14,217 nt of DNA from CAZDAM01 sp964503595. Lineage in GTDB: Bacteria; Muiribacteriota; UBA6191. Positions within the stretch are counted from its first letter, which is position 1. Each line of letters begins with the position of its first letter. Shown one piece after another: positions 8,501-14,217 of this stretch. Below the pieces are notes generated by a model, which saw nothing but the letters and a program-made list of their open reading frames with translations, was not told where the DNA came from and did not search any database. A program made the position numbers and the translations under genes. The DNA is taken from positions 1 to 14,217 of the forward strand of contig CAZDAM010000089.1 of assembly GCA_964503595.1 (NCBI GenBank), read 5' to 3'.

Positions 8501-11500
8501 TGTATCGCAGATCTGAATCAAAAGCGTATCTGTGCCCGGAGCAAAGGGAGCGATCAGATCCATGGCCAGAACCCCGTCGGTCAGAATGCTGGCCGTTCCC
8601 AGGGAAGTCGTACCCGTGGACGGGAAGTTCACGGTGTAAACATGATTCTCTTCATCCGTTACCTGATAGTACAGGTAACGCTCTGCCGTACTCCACTGAT
8701 CGACCTGAAGCCAGAAAGTCGTTGTTCTGGTCATTCCGGCATCACTGAAGAACTGAATCTTCGGAGCTTCGTTCACATCAACAACATCCACCCTTACCGG
8801 GCGGGAGCTCGAAGCAAAGGAATCATCCGTAACCGTAACAATCAGATCGTACTGGTTATCATTGTTCTGATCCGAAGGATTCTCAAAATTCGGGTTGCCC
8901 AGAAATGTCAGTTCCCCACTCGTCGGATCCACATCGAAAAGACCCTCATCCGGACCCGAGATCGTGAAGGAGTGGCTCGTTGTCAAATCCACATCCGTGG
9001 CCGTAAAAATTCCGGCAAGAGCCTGATTTTCCTGTACCACGAAACGGATAAAGGATTTGGCGCGCTTCAGATAGACCCGGTTGCTATTGGTACTGTCCCG
9101 ATAGGCCAGATAGGGAATATTCTGGGAGCTCACTTCAAGATTCACGTCATCGGGATTACTGGGAGTTATCCCGTAGTCACCAATGACTTCAAAACTGGTC
9201 CCATTGAATTTCTGAACCACAATCTTACTTGAAATTCCTTCATCCCGATAAGCCGCAAAAGGCTGATTGCCGACTCCAAGTGCCAAGGCCTGCCGACTGG
9301 AAGAACCATTGGAAAAGCCCAAAGCCCCGTAAGGAACCCAATTCGTTCCATTATATTGAAGGACTGAAATCTTATCCGCATTTCCCCGATCCCGATAGGC
9401 AACCCTGGGGCGGCCATCCGAACCCACCCGGATTCTGGGGTCATAGACATTGCGAATCCCTGGGTTTCCAGAAAACCCCGGAATTCCGACATTGGCCCAG
9501 GTTGTACCCGTCCACTCCTGAACGGATGCGACCTGGTCTACCCCTAGGCGGGTAATGAGGATCGGGCGACCATCCAGAGTCAAGGCCAGATCAAGAGGAG
9601 GCTGAATGATATCATTGGTGAAGGAGGGATCTCCGACATAAGCCCAGGTTGAGCCGGTATAGGTCATCACGGATGCTTTATTCAAGGGATCGCGAAACGC
9701 CACGAATGGTTTTCCCGTGAAGTCCACAGCAAGAGCGTGGCCACTGCTGGCACTGGTGCCAAAGCCCATTCCGCCAACACTGGCCCAGTTGGAACCATCA
9801 AATTTCATGACCGACATACGCTGGCCGTTGGTACCATCCTTAAACACGGCGTAAACATTTCCGGAACCATCCAGATCCATATCCATCTCAGCGGCCGTTC
9901 CAGGGGAAAAACCCTGATTTCCCACATAGACCCAGGTTGTTCCCGTGAATTTTCGAACCGATGCCCGGCTGCCAACAGCACCATCCGAAAAGCCAACATA
10001 GGGAATATCTGAGCTGTTGAGCTTCAGTTCGATATAGTTTGTACCAGACAGAGACACCGGCACATTGCCGACAATTTCCCAGGTTGTGTAATCCGAGTTG
10101 GTGACCGATGGGGCATCATTGACCGGGTTCACCGTAACATTCAGATCCAACTCGAGTTCAAGCTCTCCATCGGAAATCACGACATTTACAACCGAGTTGC
10201 CATGAGCATCCTGAACCGATTTCAGAACAAGAGAAGAACCTGATACCGAAACCGTCACAAGTGCCGGATCCAGAGAGGTTGCCTGAATCGTTGTGAGATC
10301 ATTTTCCAGATCATCGATATACAAATCGATGTATTCCGTTCCAAAGTCTTCGGAAAGCACGGGATGAGATACTGGAGAGAGCTGAGGGGCTTCGTTTGCG
10401 TTGGTAACCCAGACCCGAACCGGAACTGTCACGGTCTCAAGCCCATCCGTAGCTGACACCTGGATTTCATAGGCTCCATCAAAATCATTGTCCACTGGAC
10501 TTTCAAAATCCGGAGCAGAGGCAAAAATCAGCTGATTCCCGCTTAAGAGGAAACTTGCAGCATCCGGGCCACCTGCAATATTCAGGCTCAGGGTATCCTG
10601 ATCGAAATCCTCAAAATCAAGCGTACCCGCCAGAGTCTGGTTTTCTTCCGCAAAGAAGCTGAAACCCAGATCCTTCAGGGTGAGGGCCTTGATTTCGCCG
10701 GAAAGCTCGCGATACACCGCAGTCATTTCTCCCTGATTGGTTCTGGCAATATGAATGTGATTCCCCATATCTGATACCAGCGGGGTTGAACCCGTCGAGA
10801 TCCAGCTTCCATTCTGAAAACTCTGGACAACCGGAGCTCCCCCGAAGCCTGCATCTGCATAGGCTACATACGGAATATCCGCAGGATCCATCATCAAACG
10901 AACCCAGCTTGCCGCTCCTGAGGAAAATCCTGGAGAACCCAATCGAGACCAGCCTTCCCCGTTATAGGCATAAACACTCAAACGATTCGAGTAGGCCAGT
11001 TCCGCATTGGCAAACCAGAGCTGATTGGCAGAATTGACCGCGATGGATGGGTAATCAATCCCACTATCCGAAAGGCCCATCAGGCTTACCGGATACCAGT
11101 TGCTTCCCTGATACTCCAGAACCATGGGATCATTTCCCGAATCAAACTGCTGGAAAGCCAGATACACTCTGCCATTCTTATCAATCGCAAGGCTTGGACG
11201 ATCTCCGCGCCCATACTGCTCAATTGCAGGTCCTACAGCAACCCAGCTCGAGCCATTGAATTTCATGACGCCTGGGTAATACAAAGGAGCTGCACCCCGA
11301 AATGCAATATAGGGGGTCCCGATCTTGTCCAGTTTCAGAGCCAGCTGATCCATAATTCCCGGAGTGAACCCACGAGTACCCACAAGTTCCCAGGAAGTGC
11401 CATTGAAGCGTCTGACGGTTCCCTTACTGCCATAGGTCAAATCTTCATAGGCTACATAGAGAGTATTGTCAGAGTGAATGGCCAGCTCCACCCAGCTGGC

Positions 11501-14217
11501 TCCGCCAGCAGAAATATTTGAACCACCAACCAGCTCCCAGGCTCCCTGGACAAACCGCTTGACGTTGACTCCCCCATCAACATTGTCATGATAGGCAATA
11601 TAAGGAATATTCTGGTTGTCATAGACAACGGATGGATACTCTCCGATTCCTGAATTCAGGGGTAGTACGCCGGGTGTCATCCACATACCACTGCCAGCAC
11701 TGACTGCAACCGGGCCATCATTGACCGGATTAACCGTAATCTGAAATGTACTCAGAGTCTGATTCCCAACAGAATCAGCCGTCACAGTAATATCCACTAC
11801 GCCGTTTGCATTCGGAACAGAAGTGAAAATGAAGGTTGTGCCAGCCAGACCGGACACAGAAACCACATTTTCATCGGATGAAACCGCTGAAAGTGAAATC
11901 GCATCATTATCCGGATCTGTCACGACTACACTGATTTCAAGTGAGCCAAAATCCTCATTCAATACCCGATCTGCAATCGAAGAAATCACCGGTGCTTCAT
12001 TTTGATTCGTAACTTCGACCACAAGAGCCCGGGTTACAGTCCCACCGGCACCATCACTGACCGTAATCACTGCTTCATAGAGATTGTCCCCATTCAGATC
12101 CAATGGAGTTTCAAAATCTGCCGGGCCCGCAAATGTCAGTTCGCCGCTTGCCGAATCCATCACGAAAAATGAACTGTCATCGCCAGATTCAAGCGAGTAC
12201 GTCAGGGAATCCCCATCCACATCCAGAGCCACGACGGTGGTCAGGGCAACCGTGTTTTCCGATGCCTCAATCCACTGCGGACCTTCTATCTGCTCCATCA
12301 CAGTGATGCGGCTGCTGGTTCCATCATCCCTGTAGGCTGCATAGATTCTGTCCTGATCATCGATGATGGCATGGTGATAGTAGCCAGCTCCTGCCGAAAA
12401 GGCTGGCTGACCGGAATACTCCCAGCTGGTTCCGTTAAAGGTCATGGACGAGGCATATCCGCCCAGAGATTCATCCCGGAAAACCAGGTTCAGCCTGTCT
12501 TTGGAATCAATCAGCAGATTGACACTGCGGGTTCCGCCATTCGTGAAAGCTCTTGGGCCGACAAGTTCCCACTGATTGCCGTTCAGGCGCATCACCGAAA
12601 TCCGGTTGGACTGGGCATTATCCATGAAAGCGACATAGGGAACACCTGAGGAATCAAAAGCAAGAGAAGGTTCAAGTGGGTAAGTCAGCATGGTCTGAGG
12701 ATCCCCGGCATTGACCCAGGAAGTCCCATTGAATTTTTTGACTCCGGTGCGGGAAGCACCTTCCATATCCCGATAGGCGATATAGGGAACACCTGAGGGG
12801 CTTTCCTTGATTTTCAGGTACTGGGCCGTATCTGGAGTAATATCGGCCTGCCCCAGAAAGGACCAGGTGGTTCCATCAAAACGGGCGACGCTGGCGTGAC
12901 TGGCAAGGCTTTGGTTGCTGTATGCCAGAAGCAGATCCCCATTGGAGGAAACCATGGTATTGGGCCAGGCTCCAGTACCCGGCTCACCACTACCAACCGA
13001 AACCCAGCTGCTTCCATCAAACCTTTTCACAAAAATGGTTCCAGGATTCGCCGAATAGGTCAGATAAAGCTGATCCGAGTCATCCACCGCCAAAGAGGTA
13101 AAAGCAGCGCCTGTATCAGAAATAAAGTTGGGACCCACATAGTTCCAGGACGAGCCATCCCATTTCTGGACACTGACCCGATCCGAAGAAATCACATTGA
13201 CATAGGCCACGTAGAGATTTCCCTGGGAGTCCTTGATTAGCGACGGGTTCTGTCCGGCCGCAGCACTGATTCCTGCATTCCCCACAGCCAGCCACTTCAG
13301 ACTACGGGTGGCAAAATAAGGTTCGTCGTTTACCGGGTCGATATTACCCAGTACCTGGGTTTCGGTGCACAGGTTTTCCTGACTGTCATCACAGGCAACA
13401 ATCTTCAGCCAGAAAGATCCGCTCCAGTCTTTTCCACCCTGAAGGGAAATCAGATCCTGTTGAGATGTTGCGAAGACCTGCGCCGCTTCTGTTTCATCCC
13501 CAACGGGCAAAGCATAGGCATGAATCTCAACACTAACGGCATCCTGATCTGCATCCGTCAGAATCAGGCTGAACTGGGCTGACTGATCTTCCAGAAACTG
13601 GATGGTCGCCGAACTTCCCAAAGAAGTGGCAATACTTGGAGCATCAGCTAGCGGATCTACAGTAACGGCAAAGGTCTGCTGGCTTGTTTCCCCTTCTGAA
13701 TCTGTATAACCCAAGATGAATGTATCCTGACCAAAATAATCCAGAGTCGGGACGTAGGTAAAACCAGAAGCATTGAGAGTCAGAACCCCATTTTCTGGCG
13801 TTTCCAGAATAGATGGGCTTACCGAAAAGCCCTCTGGATCCGAGTAGGCCCATACCTGAGTCAAAACACCATCTTCTGCCACGCTCAGGCTGACAACAGG
13901 ATCAGCATAACCACTTGAGGGTGGGGCATTGGTAAAATCAACCTGAACAGTGAACTCCTGGGCGCTGCAAAGTCCTCCAGGAACATCATCGCAAACCTGA
14001 AGAGCCGCGTTCACTGCCCCATAAAAATTGGAGGCCGGAATCAGAGTCAGAAGATTTCCATTGATGACAAAACCGAGATCGTTGGATGGGGTCGGATTTT
14101 CGAAACTTCCTGTATAGGCAACCGCTCCCAAAGCAACCGAATCTCCGTCCACTTCAGACACAGTGAAGGAAATGGAGGTTGTGGTATTGCGATCCAGGAT
14201 CACCGAAGCCGTGCTCA
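5564..14217 (-). CDS. giant multi-propeller, cadherin/Ig-repeat surface protein (5' partial)
   Basis: This is one uninterrupted minus-strand frame of at least 2,883 codons. Residue numbers here take the GTG at 14203-14201 as 1, but the frame stays open to the window edge (STAS precedes it), so that GTG is an internal Val. Order: Ig/cadherin-like domains (1-297), propeller 1 (299-645), cadherin plus Ig (646-837), propeller 2 (838-1180), cadherin plus Ig (1181-1371), propeller 3 (1372-1717), cadherin plus two Ig (1718-2013), Pro-rich linker (2014-2069), propeller 4 (2070-2412), Ig-like (2413-2529), propeller 5 (2530-2879). Only eight cysteines occur, in close pairs. There is no transmembrane segment, LPxTG, autotransporter barrel or obvious C-terminal secretion tail, so sorting must depend on the missing N-terminus. 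A secreted or surface adhesion/recognition role is inferred from domain families; no enzyme motif is seen. Confidence 0.9.
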   Translation of the reverse strand, partial: STASVILDRNTTTSISFTVSEVDGDSVALGAVAYTGSFENPTPSNDLGFVINGNLLTLIPASNFYGAVNAALQVCDDVPGGLCSAQEFTVQVDFTNAPPSSGYADPVVSLSVAEDGVLTQVWAYSDPEGFSVSPSILETPENGVLTLNASGFTYVPTLDYFGQDTFILGYTDSEGETSQQTFAVTVDPLADAPSIATSLGSSATIQFLEDQSAQFSLILTDADQDAVSVEIHAYALPVGDETEAAQVFATSQQDLISLQGGKDWSGSFWLKIVACDDSQENLCTETQVLGNIDPVNDEPYFATRSLKWLAVGNAGISAAAGQNPSLIKDSQGNLYVAYVNVISSDRVSVQKWDGSSWNYVGPNFISDTGAAFTSLAVDDSDQLYLTYSANPGTIFVKRFDGSSWVSVGSGEPGTGAWPNTMVSSNGDLLLAYSNQSLASHASVARFDGTTWSFLGQADITPDTAQYLKIKESPSGVPYIAYRDMEGASRTGVKKFNGTSWVNAGDPQTMLTYPLEPSLAFDSSGVPYVAFMDNAQSNRISVMRLNGNQWELVGPRAFTNGGTRSVNLLIDSKDRLNLVFRDESLGGYASSMTFNGTSWEYSGQPAFSAGAGYYHHAIIDDQDRIYAAYRDDGTSSRITVMEQIEGPQWIEASENTVALTTVVALDVDGDSLTYSLESGDDSSFFVMDSASGELTFAGPADFETPLDLNGDNLYEAVITVSDGAGGTVTRALVVEVTNQNEAPVISSIADRVLNEDFGSLEISVVVTDPDNDAISLSAVSSDENVVSVSGLAGTTFIFTSVPNANGVVDITVTADSVGNQTLSTFQITVNPVNDGPVAVSAGSGMWMTPGVLPLNSGIGEYPSVVYDNQNIPYIAYHDNVDGGVNVKRFVQGAWELVGGSNISAGGASWVELAIHSDNTLYVAYEDLTYGSKGTVRRFNGTSWELVGTRGFTPGIMDQLALKLDKIGTPYIAFRGAAPLYYPGVMKFNGSSWVAVGPAIEQYGRGDRPSLAIDKNGRVYLAFQQFDSGNDPMVLEYQGSNWYPVSLMGLSDSGIDYPSIAVNSANQLWFANAELAYSNRLSVYAYNGEGWSRLGSPGFSSGAASWVRLMMDPADIPYVAYADAGFGGAPVVQSFQNGSWISTGSTPLVSDMGNHIHIARTNQGEMTAVYRELSGEIKALTLKDLGFSFFAEENQTLAGTLDFEDFDQDTLSLNIAGGPDAASFLLSGNQLIFASAPDFESPVDNDFDGAYEIQVSATDGLETVTVPVRVWVTNANEAPQLSPVSHPVLSEDFGTEYIDLYIDDLENDLTTIQATSLDPALVTVSVSGSSLVLKSVQDAHGNSVVNVVISDGELELELDLNVTVNPVNDAPSVTNSDYTTWEIVGNVPVSLSGTNYIELKLNSSDIPYVGFSDGAVGSRASVRKFTGTTWVYVGNQGFSPGTAAEMDMDLDGSGNVYAVFKDGTNGQRMSVMKFDGSNWASVGGMGFGTSASSGHALAVDFTGKPFVAFRDPLNKASVMTYTGSTWAYVGDPSFTNDIIQPPLDLALTLDGRPILITRLGVDQVASVQEWTGTTWANVGIPGFSGNPGIRNVYDPRIRVGSDGRPRVAYRDRGNADKISVLQYNGTNWVPYGALGFSNGSSSRQALALGVGNQPFAAYRDEGISSKIVVQKFNGTSFEVIGDYGITPSNPDDVNLEVSSQNIPYLAYRDSTNSNRVYLKRAKSFIRFVVQENQALAGIFTATDVDLTTSHSFTISGPDEGLFDVDPTSGELTFLGNPNFENPSDQNNDNQYDLIVTVTDDSFASSSRPVRVDVVDVNEAPKIQFFSDAGMTRTTTFWLQVDQWSTAERYLYYQVTDEENHVYTVNFPSTGTTSLGTASILTDGVLAMDLIAPFAPGTDTLLIQICDTATPVACFNLDLDLETETYVAPAIEVASQNLNVMMDGTLTIPFGISGNGPSPTLTLVSGPTSGSLTMDLNTESGNLTYISTSAYAETDSFAVKAMDGITETATMVFSITIDPPPPDMAGSDPYDPFLNGYPEGAQESDPVAAGPNSPNATPTPGVEGRYRVGSVLEESNAQEHVMTAPFLTWDELQYAAGVVKENYVGSLAVSGNSGDISIRYQSNSPETAMRNLRTSGLHSYSALPNDVNGEILEFEGETFAMLFVSGNHQMYRNFYSSDWHKAGQLLPGMTSGRALGVSPENQVVFCGVNAEFLQCYTFTGKTWVPRGGAIDLGGTAQSSQLQTYEGVLYFTALVQDGTTTRISPVVLEDTSSGWVPRSYLSNSSLQNLNTLKIGFANNILWAMMTDGTNGIRLQRYELGVGAFPEDILVNSVVDGADLLVDERSDIYLAYYEDVVGTLHLRMKRYQPFKGLWEDLTSPTIQDITVEPGSRPLLARGLTKTYLFVEDGLGNVIAYTLSPKRLPLITYEEFEPSFITSNIRIYLELSRILDDSELDLSSAVRVKTKEGTILDLDLSLGNSDPPYLDVILNDSLPPFQEFELTVSDWVPGSRVIYDHQNGPLAPFSRTYTNIAPVQLLDAPFATSSTQPVLLSHGGFEDGKPLVGAILDSSSQVYTASWDGAGFNYLGASQGMSPVGETVSSPQLGVSDTGKPLLIFGNATTGFVEAYEYDGGWSTMSADLFSGSATHPVVASAEAMNPGSVSHNNFTYVMAKMGTGELQVYELESSGSWVRLGGTGQIGYTAVEDYDLDISPDGVPVVVFMSSDDSVVNVKSFSGSAWTTFQGDPNPMGATGPASGLKISVESLERVVVAGMNGASPALRLYVPVPGWGDMSIPSAISGADELEIAHLDGTLFVAGYDTTYGTSIVFTEPGGVWRDHSMQEYSLSSPRLSGDGIKLYLSGLDPDPGVGIRVFRLERIEYMEGQQLPLN
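5567..6616 (-). repeat. beta-propeller 5: divergent C-terminal propeller, about seven blades
   Basis: Residues 2530-2879 are 350 long. Blade-end aromatics are near F2574, W2624, W2680, W2729, W2779 and W2825, with a last blade ending in VFRLERIEYM, giving spacings of about 46 to 56. Blades retain motifs such as GKPLLIFG, GVPVVVFMSSDDS and VVNVKSFSGSAW. The protein ends about nine residues past the last predicted strand (EGQQLPLN), so the propeller itself is the C-terminus and no sorting domain follows it. Confidence 0.55.
6617..6967 (-). other. Ig-like (Big_5/SbsA-like) domain between propellers 4 and 5
   Basis: Residues 2413-2529 follow the pattern of bacterial Ig-like Big_5/SbsA domains: EFEPSFITSNIRIYLELSRI (a functional analogue of the P-x-n-V-x-l-x-FS opening), then VRVKTKEGTILDLDLSL, YLDVILNDSLPPFQEFELTVSDWV (the LxL-x4-L-x3-YxLTV ending). 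No calcium motif or NEAP linker is present, so it is a different family from the cadherin modules. Confidence 0.5.
6968..7996 (-). repeat. beta-propeller 4: divergent, about seven blades
   Basis: Residues 2070-2412 have the same total length as propellers 1-3 (343 against 347, 343 and 346) but much weaker repeat sequence. Blade-end aromatics or equivalents fall near W2082, L2125, W2172, W2216, W2267, F2316 and W2365, with spacings 43 to 51. The AYRD motif is mostly lost; DIYLAYYED (2338-2346) is the clearest remnant. Cysteines 2199 and 2208 lie in one blade on neighbouring strands. Seven blades is an inference from length and spacing. Confidence 0.55.
7997..8164 (-). other. Pro/Gly/Ser/Asn-rich interdomain linker
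   Basis: Residues 2014-2069 are low in hydrophobic residues and rich in Pro, Gly, Ser, Asn and Asp (PPDMAGSDPYDPFLNG and SPNATPTPG). It marks a sharp boundary between the regular propeller-cadherin-Ig part and the divergent C-terminal third of the protein. It is probably a flexible hinge or processing-accessible segment. Confidence 0.65.
8165..9052 (-). other. cadherin repeat 3 plus two Ig-like domains
   Basis: Residues 1718-1814 form the third cadherin repeat (VQENQALAG, TATDVDL, TSGELTFLGNPNFENP, DQNNDNQYD, VVDVNEAP). The next domain (1815-1922) departs from the earlier pattern and carries the CDx6C pair 1899/1907, like N-terminal domains 1 and 3. A further Ig-like domain (1923-2013, MMDGTLTIPFG to FSITIDPPPP) has the tandem-95 strand order. 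This module is therefore longer than the first two by about one domain. Confidence 0.72.
9053..10090 (-). repeat. beta-propeller 3: seven ~49-residue blades
   Basis: Residues 1372-1717 contain the third copy. Repeat aromatic positions are W1375, W1424, W1473, W1520, W1569, W1622 and F1671, with spacings 49, 49, 47, 49, 53 and 49; the last blade (YLKRAKSF) ends without the Trp. The Trp-to-Phe change at 1671 (FNGTSFEVIG) is the one exception among the seven positions. The leading strand TTWEIVGN again precedes the first full repeat. Blades carry PYVGFSD, KPFVAFRD, RPRVAYRD and IPYLAYRD. Confidence 0.75.
10091..10663 (-). other. cadherin repeat 2 plus Ig-like domain
   Basis: Residues 1181-1273 form a second cadherin repeat: AEENQTLAG (1185-1193), an acidic DFDQD run (1199-1203), PDFESPVDNDFDGAYE (1231-1246) and VTNANEAP (1266-1273). 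The Ig-like partner, residues 1274-1365, has LSEDFG (1283-1288) and VNPVNDAP (1358-1365). The pair occupies the same position relative to its propellers as the first pair and has nearly the same length, showing that it belongs to a duplicated supermodule. Confidence 0.8.
10664..11692 (-). repeat. beta-propeller 2: seven ~49-residue blades
   Basis: Residues 838-1180 repeat the propeller 1 plan with striking regularity. The blade tryptophans are at 841, 889, 938, 987, 1036, 1085 and 1134, spaced 48 then exactly 49 five times, and the final blade (STPLVSD to TLKDLG) ends without a Trp. The leading strand (MWMTPG) again stands alone before the first full repeat, as expected for circular closure. 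Typical blade text is IPYIAYHD, VRRFNGTSWELVG and GFTPG. Confidence 0.75.
11693..12268 (-). other. cadherin repeat 1 plus Ig-like domain
   Basis: Residues 646-740 match a bacterial cadherin repeat: ASENT (647-651), calcium-type DVDGDS (661-666), ASGELTFAGPADFETP (685-700), DLNGDNLYEA (702-711) and VTNQNEAP (731-738). Residues 741-831 follow with LNEDFG (748-753), TDPDND (762-767) and VNPVNDGP (824-831), a tandem-95-type Ig-like domain. Calcium is likely to rigidify this link between propellers, as known for cadherin repeats; binding here is inferred. Confidence 0.8.
12269..13309 (-). repeat. beta-propeller 1: seven ~49-residue blades
   Basis: Residues 299-645 hold seven repeats with consensus LAxDSxGxPYVAYRD-x(6)-RxSVxKFDGSSWxxVG. 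The repeat tryptophans are at 304, 353, 400, 447, 496, 545, 594 and 644, giving spacings of 49, 47, 47, 49, 49, 49 and 50. The first copy (SLKWLAVG) is an isolated strand with no preceding blade, and the last blade runs straight into the cadherin domain. That arrangement fits circular closure in which the N-terminal strand completes the last blade. The fold is inferred from repeat length, number and pattern; repeats of this kind resemble Kelch/WD-like propellers, not Asp-box sialidases. Confidence 0.75.
13313..14217 (-). other. three N-terminal Ig/cadherin-like domains of the giant protein
   Basis: Residues 1-297 contain three tandem beta-sandwich-type domains of about 90-105 residues. Domain boundaries are marked by FTNAPP (90-95), VDPLADAPS (182-190) and IDPVNDEPYF (288-297), the usual linkers of bacterial tandem-95/cadherin-like repeats. 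Domain 2 has the family pattern AEDG (109-112), TYVPTLDYFGQDTF (149-162) and TVDP. Domains 1 and 3 each carry a CDDx5C cysteine pair (71/79 and 271/279) near the end of the domain. More such domains may lie upstream of the window. Confidence 0.75.

Noticed and set aside
8417..9232. Long + strand open frame (271 codons) inside the giant gene
   Set aside because: It is antisense to clear cadherin/Ig and propeller coding sequence, has no domain-like pattern and no ribosome binding site; it is a shadow of codon bias. The same holds for the + strand frames at 6683-7213 and 12896-13240.
9053..13309. Regular 147-bp periodicity resembling a DNA tandem repeat or CRISPR-like array
   Set aside because: The period is 49 codons and conservation is at protein level with diverged DNA; there are no identical short repeats or spacers.
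12269..13309. Propeller 1 as a sialidase (Asp-box) enzyme
   Set aside because: The repeats lack the SxDxGxTW Asp-box and no catalytic Arg triad pattern is visible.
14201..14203. GTG as the start codon of the giant gene
   Set aside because: The frame continues upstream without a stop to the window edge (STAS before VILD), and the preceding text belongs to the same Ig-like domain, so this is an internal Val.

Overview
The window (about half G+C) looks like a chromosomal segment of a Gram-negative bacterium. The evidence is an outer-membrane barrel-like protein and a very large, cysteine-poor, calcium-motif-rich extracytoplasmic repeat protein. The combination is reminiscent of Bdellovibrionota, former Deltaproteobacteria or SAR324-like genomes, but no gene here fixes the taxonomy and I give no species.

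Left part (1-5279, + strand): four tightly coupled genes encode a GldA/GldF/GldG-type ABC system: an ATPase (5' end cut off inside Walker A), a short six-helix ABC-2 permease, a GldG-like auxiliary membrane protein and a DUF4340-like membrane-anchored protein. Start and stop codons overlap at each junction (ATGA, ATGA, TGATG), so they almost certainly form one translationally coupled operon and one membrane complex. A predicted outer-membrane beta-barrel protein follows after 50 bases and may be cotranscribed. This family layout is known from gliding Bacteroidetes, but related cassettes are widespread in non-gliders, so the substrate is unknown.

Middle (5280-5563): a 284-base convergent intergenic region with a perfect 16-bp inverted repeat (5501-5539), best read as the terminator of the minus-strand gene.

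Right part (5564-14217, - strand): one uninterrupted reading frame of at least 2,883 codons, open at the right edge, so its N-terminus and promoter lie outside. I could resolve it into a regular architecture: three Ig/cadherin-like domains, then three copies of a roughly 535-residue supermodule (a seven-bladed beta-propeller made of about 49-residue repeats, a cadherin repeat, an Ig-like domain), an extra Ig-like domain, a Pro-rich linker, a fourth divergent propeller, an Ig-like (Big_5/SbsA-like) domain and a fifth divergent propeller that ends the protein. All eight cysteines fall in four close pairs. It is probably a secreted or surface-exposed adhesion or recognition protein. The five-propeller bead-on-string layout is the most notable thing in the window. 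A functional link between this protein and the left-hand ABC/barrel genes is speculative, because they are convergent and do not share a transcript.
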